DNA from: Oscillospiraceae bacterium
GTDB taxonomy: Bacteria; Bacillota_A; Clostridia; Oscillospirales; Oscillospiraceae
Direction of reading: 5' to 3'
NCBI GenBank assembly: GCA_017381835.1
Contig: JAFOBK010000214.1
Location: 1-15,123, forward strand
DNA: 15,123 nucleotides
Each line of letters opens with the position of its first letter. The first letter of the stretch is position 1. Of the stretch, positions 12,407-15,123 are shown one piece after another. A model generated the notes under the pieces. The model searched no databases, was not told the DNA's origin, and saw only the letters and a program-made list of their open reading frames with translations. Made by a program: the position numbers and the translations under genes.

Positions 12407-12907
12407 GTGGGAAACTATTTCTTAATGAGTACCAGATTTAATAAGCAGAAGGCATCAGATTTTGGACTTCTTGAGATTGAAGGAACAGACTCTGCAATCA
12501 ATCCTATTGATAAAACCCTTTGGAAGAAATGTACGCTATATGACTACGGATGGGGTAGAGAAAACGGATATTGTAAAACACCCATTCTTGAATATGATGG
12601 ATTGCTTGAACTCATTTTGTCGAGCAGTCAAGAGGATGATGTTTATGGTGCAGCAGCAATAATTATGGATAAGTATCCAGATAAGTTGTTGGAAACCTGT
12701 GAACGCATGAGTTGTTGTGAAAATAAAACTATAGAGTTCAAGAAAATGACTTCTGTTTTTCAGTTGCATTTGGGAATAAATCATAGTCCTATAATTGGAA
12801 AAACTGTAGAAGAGATTGAAAAGGACTCATATAGGTGGAGAGCCATTTCTGATATAGCAAAAGAAAAGAAGCATCGACGGCCTCTTTTAAGTTGGTTGAA
12901 GTATTAG
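12407..12907 (+). CDS. AT-rich cargo gene: soluble protein of unknown function
   Basis: 166 residues, not recognised. No signal peptide or membrane helix. It starts MGNYFLMSTRFNKQKASDFG, has aromatic and acidic patches (KCTLYDYGWGRENGY, then EDDVYGAAAIIMDKYPD), a Cys pair (SCC) near residue 105, and a Lys-rich C-terminus (AKEKKHRRPLLSWLKY). The GTG start at 12407 is supported by AAGGAAG seven bases upstream; no other in-frame start has one. G/C is 21 of 60 at 12421-12480. The gene lies between two repeats, with an inverted motif 16 bases after its stop. It is unlike the other cargo proteins in sequence. An orphan immunity or defence accessory role is conceivable but unsupported by any motif. 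Confidence 0.74.
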   Translation: MGNYFLMSTRFNKQKASDFGLLEIEGTDSAINPIDKTLWKKCTLYDYGWGRENGYCKTPILEYDGLLELILSSSQEDDVYGAAAIIMDKYPDKLLETCERMSCCENKTIEFKKMTSVFQLHLGINHSPIIGKTVEEIEKDSYRWRAISDIAKEKKHRRPLLSWLKY

Positions 12908-12923
12908 TCTGATCCCTTCAACT

Positions 12924-13057
12924 AATTCCAAGTTGTCGAATTGCATTCGCAGAGCAAAGCAGCGACCGGTCGAGGGGCCCAGAGGATGTTGTTTGATCGA
13001 CGCAGTCCGTAACGTATTGTCAGCGGCTACTGGCCACCAAATTCCAATTGTCGAACA
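12924..13057. repeat. Islet repeat, second subtype (copy 2), right edge of islet
   Basis: Aligns with 12085-12220: AATTCCAAGTTGTCGAATT at the left (12924-12942), GCAGAGC, GACCGGTCGAGG, CGCAGTCCGTAACG, then GGCTACTGGCCACC and the inverted motif CAAATTCCAATTGTCGAAC (13038-13056). It is the last motif copy in the window; core-composition sequence resumes after it. Confidence 0.78.
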
Positions 13058-13089
13058 GATAGAGGGCGTGTTTCCATGCGCATATTGCA

Positions 13090-13123
13090 AAACCGACCTA
13101 TGATGGAAGTCATGGGTCGGTTT
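13090..13123 (-). terminator. Hairpin terminator after the ferritin-like gene
   Basis: AAACCGACCTATGA (13090-13103) pairs with TCATGGGTCGGTTT (13110-13123) over 14 bp with one wobble pair and a six-base loop. It sits about 30 bases beyond the stop of the minus-strand gene, where the stem is followed by TTTTGC. It may also stop transcripts leaving the islet on the plus strand. Confidence 0.7.
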
Positions 13124-13154
13124 CATTGTTTTGCGGATACAGTCGGGGTGATTC

Positions 13155-13607
13155 TTATTTTGCCAGCGCGCCTAAAAGCTCCAGGATTCTGTGGCAATGT
13201 TCCTGTTCCTGGCGGGAAAGCGCGCGAAATACATTGCCGTACTGGGGATCGTTTTGACGGGATTCATAGTGCGCAAGGCTCCGCATTTCCCGGCCGTAAC
13301 ACCGGCGCAGGACGATTTCCGGAGGATCGTCGGCAATGACCGGCTGGGGAACCAGGGCTTTTCTGCCGGTGATTAGACTGTAAATACCCTTCAGGCAGAC
13401 GGCATGGGACTGTTCCTGCTGGGAAAGCTGACGGGCGATGGCAGCCTGGGGCGGCGGCAGCTTTTTGGCCAGCCGCAGGTAGGTGGCGGCATCTGCCAGC
13501 TCCTCTTCGATGAGATTTAAAATGGCCGGGGCATCGCCGGCAGAGGGCTCGGCACTTTTTACTCTGTCCCAGACCGATATGGCGGTTTTGGGGTCATAGG
13601 GTTTCAT
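13155..13607 (-). CDS. Ferritin-like (rubrerythrin-type) di-iron protein
   Basis: 150-residue four-helix-bundle protein. Di-iron ligands can be placed as Glu35 or Glu36 in IEEELADAATY (helix 1), Glu65-x2-His68 in QEQSHAV (helix 2), Glu107 in YGREMRSLAHYE (helix 3), and Glu134-x2-His137 in RQEQEHCH (helix 4). This is the rubrerythrin/ferritin-like arrangement. There is no rubredoxin Cys4 domain, so electrons would have to come from elsewhere. Related proteins remove peroxide or store iron in anaerobes; which applies here is unknown. The ATG at 13607 has GGAGAGGAG upstream. It is divergent from lexA, which would fit a stress-response role but does not prove one. Confidence 0.75.
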   Translation of the reverse strand: MKPYDPKTAISVWDRVKSAEPSAGDAPAILNLIEEELADAATYLRLAKKLPPPQAAIARQLSQQEQSHAVCLKGIYSLITGRKALVPQPVIADDPPEIVLRRCYGREMRSLAHYESRQNDPQYGNVFRALSRQEQEHCHRILELLGALAK

Positions 13608-13738
13608 AGCATTCTCCTCTCCTTGTGGGGTTATGCCATAAGTTTATGGAGTGAGGCCGGAAAATTTCCCGCGGAACCCCTTTTCTTTTTCGTTCATATG
13701 TGCTATTATAAATTTACACAGAATCGGGAGGAATGGAT

Positions 13739-14317
13739 ATGCCCAGAACCAGCAATAAAGCCCAGCTCATTTTGGAATTTGTCAATGAATTTGTGCAGGA
13801 AAATGGCTTTGCCCCCTCTGTCCTGGAAATCGGCGCGGCGGTGGGTCTGCGTTCTACCGCTTCCGTCAGCTATCATTTGCAGCAGCTGCAGGAAAAAGGT
13901 TTTCTCCAGTCCCCCGGTGCCAAGGGCCGCAAGCGTGCCATTGTCACCTCCCAGCGTCCCGGTCAGATTCCGGTGGTGGGTGTGGTCACAGCGGGTCTTC
14001 CGATCCTGGCTTTGGAAAACCAGGAAGGCACCATCGCCTGGGAAGGTGACCCCAAGTGCTTTGCCCTCCGTGTCCGGGGCGACAGTATGATAAATGCCGC
14101 TATTTTGGATGGGGATATGGTGGTTGTTCGGCCCCAGGCGAATGCCGATGACGGTCAGATCGTGGTAGCCCGAATCGGCGATGAAGCCACTGTTAAGCGC
14201 CTGCACCGCAGAAACGGCAAAATCCTGCTGATGCCGGAAAACGAGGCATATGCGCCTATTGACGGCACAGAAGCAGAGATCATCGGCATTGTCAAAGCGG
14301 TGATCCGGGAACTGTAA
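13739..14317 (+). CDS. lexA: LexA, SOS response repressor
   Basis: 192 residues. The N-terminal winged helix-turn-helix occupies about 1-65 (PSVLEIGAAVGLRSTASVSYH is the recognition region). The C-terminal S24 peptidase domain has the self-cleavage site Ala85-Gly86 in VVTAGLP, catalytic Ser116 in GDSMINA, and Lys153 in ATVKRL. RecA filaments trigger its self-cleavage, releasing DNA-repair genes. The ATG at 13739 is chosen because GGGAGGA at 13726-13732 lies six bases upstream; the ATG at 13733 touches the ribosome binding site. A possible -10 (TATTAT) lies near 13705, but I see no clean -35 and no convincing Bacillus-type LexA box. A terminator follows. Confidence 0.95.
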   Translation: MPRTSNKAQLILEFVNEFVQENGFAPSVLEIGAAVGLRSTASVSYHLQQLQEKGFLQSPGAKGRKRAIVTSQRPGQIPVVGVVTAGLPILALENQEGTIAWEGDPKCFALRVRGDSMINAAILDGDMVVVRPQANADDGQIVVARIGDEATVKRLHRRNGKILLMPENEAYAPIDGTEAEIIGIVKAVIREL

Positions 14318-14326
14318 AAAAATAAT

Positions 14327-14358
14327 CAGCCTGTCCTGCGGGGCAGGCTTTTTGTTTT
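14327..14358 (+). terminator. Terminator after lexA
   Basis: AGCCTGTCC (14328-14336) pairs with GGGCAGGCT (14341-14349) with one G-T pair and a TGCG loop, followed by a T-rich run. It lies ten bases after the lexA stop. Confidence 0.88.
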
Positions 14359-14409
14359 GCAATAAAACTTGCGCAAACAGAAAAATTTCAGCAAATGGTT
14401 ACAAAACTG

Positions 14410-14438
14410 TTTACTTTTAAGGGGGTCTGTGCTATACT
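14410..14438 (+). promoter_or_regulatory. SigA promoter of ppdK
   Basis: TTTACT (14410-14415), 17 bases, then TATACT (14433-14438). The same -35 variant occurs at the promoter of the small-protein/gluQ operon. The start near 14445 gives an unusually long leader of about 80 bases. Confidence 0.65.
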
Positions 14439-14481
14439 ATATGCGCATTATAAGATATATTGCAAAAAGCCAAGTTAAAAA

Positions 14482-14498
14482 CGACGGGAAATCCGTCG
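14482..14498 (+). promoter_or_regulatory. Hairpin in the ppdK leader
   Basis: CGACGG (14482-14487) pairs with CCGTCG (14493-14498) around a GAAAT loop. It is 14 bases before AAAGGGG and is followed by TATGATTTTT. It could be a 5' stabilising stem or a weak attenuator; nothing links it to a known riboswitch. Confidence 0.4.
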
Positions 14499-14524
14499 AG
14501 TATGATTTTTGAAAGGGGTATTTT

Positions 14525-15123
14525 ATGTCTCACAAGTACGTTTACCTGTTTACCGAAGGCAATGGCTCCATGCGCGAGCTGCTGGGCGGTAAGGGCGCAA
14601 ACCTGGCAGAGATGACCAACATCGGTCTGCCTGTTCCCCAGGGCTTCACTGTTTCTACCGAAGCCTGCACCAAGTATTACGAAGATGGCCGCATGATCAA
14701 TGCTGATATCCAGGCACAGATCATGGAGCATGTTGCAAAGCTGGAAGAGATCACCGGCAAGAAGTTCGGTGACAAGGAGAATCCTCTGCTGGTTTCTGTC
14801 CGTTCCGGTGCTCGCGCATCCATGCCCGGCATGATGGATACCATTCTGAACCTGGGCCTGAACGAGGAAGTCGTTGAGGTTCTGGCTACCAAGTCCGGCA
14901 ACCCCCGTTGGGCTTACGACTGCTACCGCCGTTTCATCCAGATGTACTCCGACGTCGTTATGGAAGTCGGTAAGAAGTACTTCGAGGTCCTCATCGATGA
15001 GATGAAGGAGAAGAAGGGCGTCGTTCAGGACGTCGAGCTGACCGCTGAAGACCTGAAGGAGCTGGCTAACCAGTTCAAGGCTGAGTACAAGAACAAGATC
15101 GGCACCGACTTCCCCTCCGATCC
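14525..15123 (+). CDS. ppdK: Pyruvate, phosphate dikinase, N-terminal part (cut by window end)
   Basis: The first 199 residues of an enzyme normally about 870-880 residues long. PPDK interconverts pyruvate, ATP and phosphate with PEP, AMP and pyrophosphate; in anaerobic Clostridia it often works in the glycolytic direction. The N-terminal ATP-binding region is clear: GGKGANLAEMTNIGLPVPQG (residues 22-41), followed by TVSTEACTKYY, and SVRSGARASMPGMMDTILNL (about 97-116). The ATG at 14525 has AAAGGGG upstream. Codon use is strongly biased (GTT, TCC, CGT, AAG, GAG), as expected for a highly expressed gene. It has its own promoter and long leader. The remaining domains (phosphohistidine and PEP-binding) lie beyond the window. 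Confidence 0.95.
   Translation, partial: MSHKYVYLFTEGNGSMRELLGGKGANLAEMTNIGLPVPQGFTVSTEACTKYYEDGRMINADIQAQIMEHVAKLEEITGKKFGDKENPLLVSVRSGARASMPGMMDTILNLGLNEEVVEVLATKSGNPRWAYDCYRRFIQMYSDVVMEVGKKYFEVLIDEMKEKKGVVQDVELTAEDLKELANQFKAEYKNKIGTDFPSD

Noticed and set aside
13690..13705. Possible LexA operator upstream of lexA (GTTCATATGTGC).
   Set aside because: Compared with the Bacillus box CGAACNNNNGTTCG it has mismatches in both half-sites and is not palindromic.

Overview
The window looks like a chromosomal segment of a spore-forming, probably gut-dwelling Clostridia (Oscillospirales/Ruminococcaceae-like). The evidence is a yabP-yabQ-divIC-S1 gene order, strong GGAGG ribosome binding sites, a Clostridia-type mix of housekeeping genes, and CCTCCC/GGGAGG hairpin repeats of a kind I associate with gut Ruminococcaceae. 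Genus cannot be fixed by eye. Core genes are GC-rich (37 of 60 bases G/C in a hand count at 9901-9960). Two islets are AT-rich (19-22 of 60 in four samples).

Layout. 5-481: a membrane protein of unknown role ending at a clear terminator. 539-1434: a first repeat islet, with a tandem 105-bp repeat, an AT-rich membrane-protein gene and a 196-bp inverted-repeat element. 4218-1531 (minus strand): a sporulation/division cluster, yabP, yabQ, divIC, an S1-domain gene, a FabG-like reductase and rpiB. It has a candidate SigE promoter before yabP and an apparent SigA promoter inside the 3' end of yabQ that would serve divIC. 4328-5567 (plus): a phosphopantetheinyl transferase and a TatD nuclease, divergent from yabP. 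5606-8093 (minus): a tiny Cys/Gly/Asn-rich protein, a sugar-phosphate-type nucleotidyltransferase, and GluQ-RS coupled to a small membrane-anchored protein. 8223-10886 (plus): a CapA-like protein and a PlsC-like acyltransferase carrying a zinc ribbon, each with its own promoter and terminator. 10990-13057: the second and larger repeat islet, with three short AT-rich genes of unknown function alternating with repeats. 13155-14317: a ferritin-like protein divergent from LexA. 14525 to the window end: the start of pyruvate, phosphate dikinase.

The most unusual feature is the islet architecture. One short motif (consensus GTTAGACAAATTGGAATTTG) recurs about a dozen times in both islets and nowhere else that I saw. 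In the larger islet it tends to be direct upstream of a cargo gene and inverted at or just after its stop codon. All four cargo genes are short, unlike each other and AT-rich, and no transposase or integrase is present. This resembles a cassette-like or MITE-built accessory locus. Other points worth a look are the yabQ frame running through all of divIC, a CapA-like protein lacking its NNHxxD motif, and the 51-residue Cys-rich protein.
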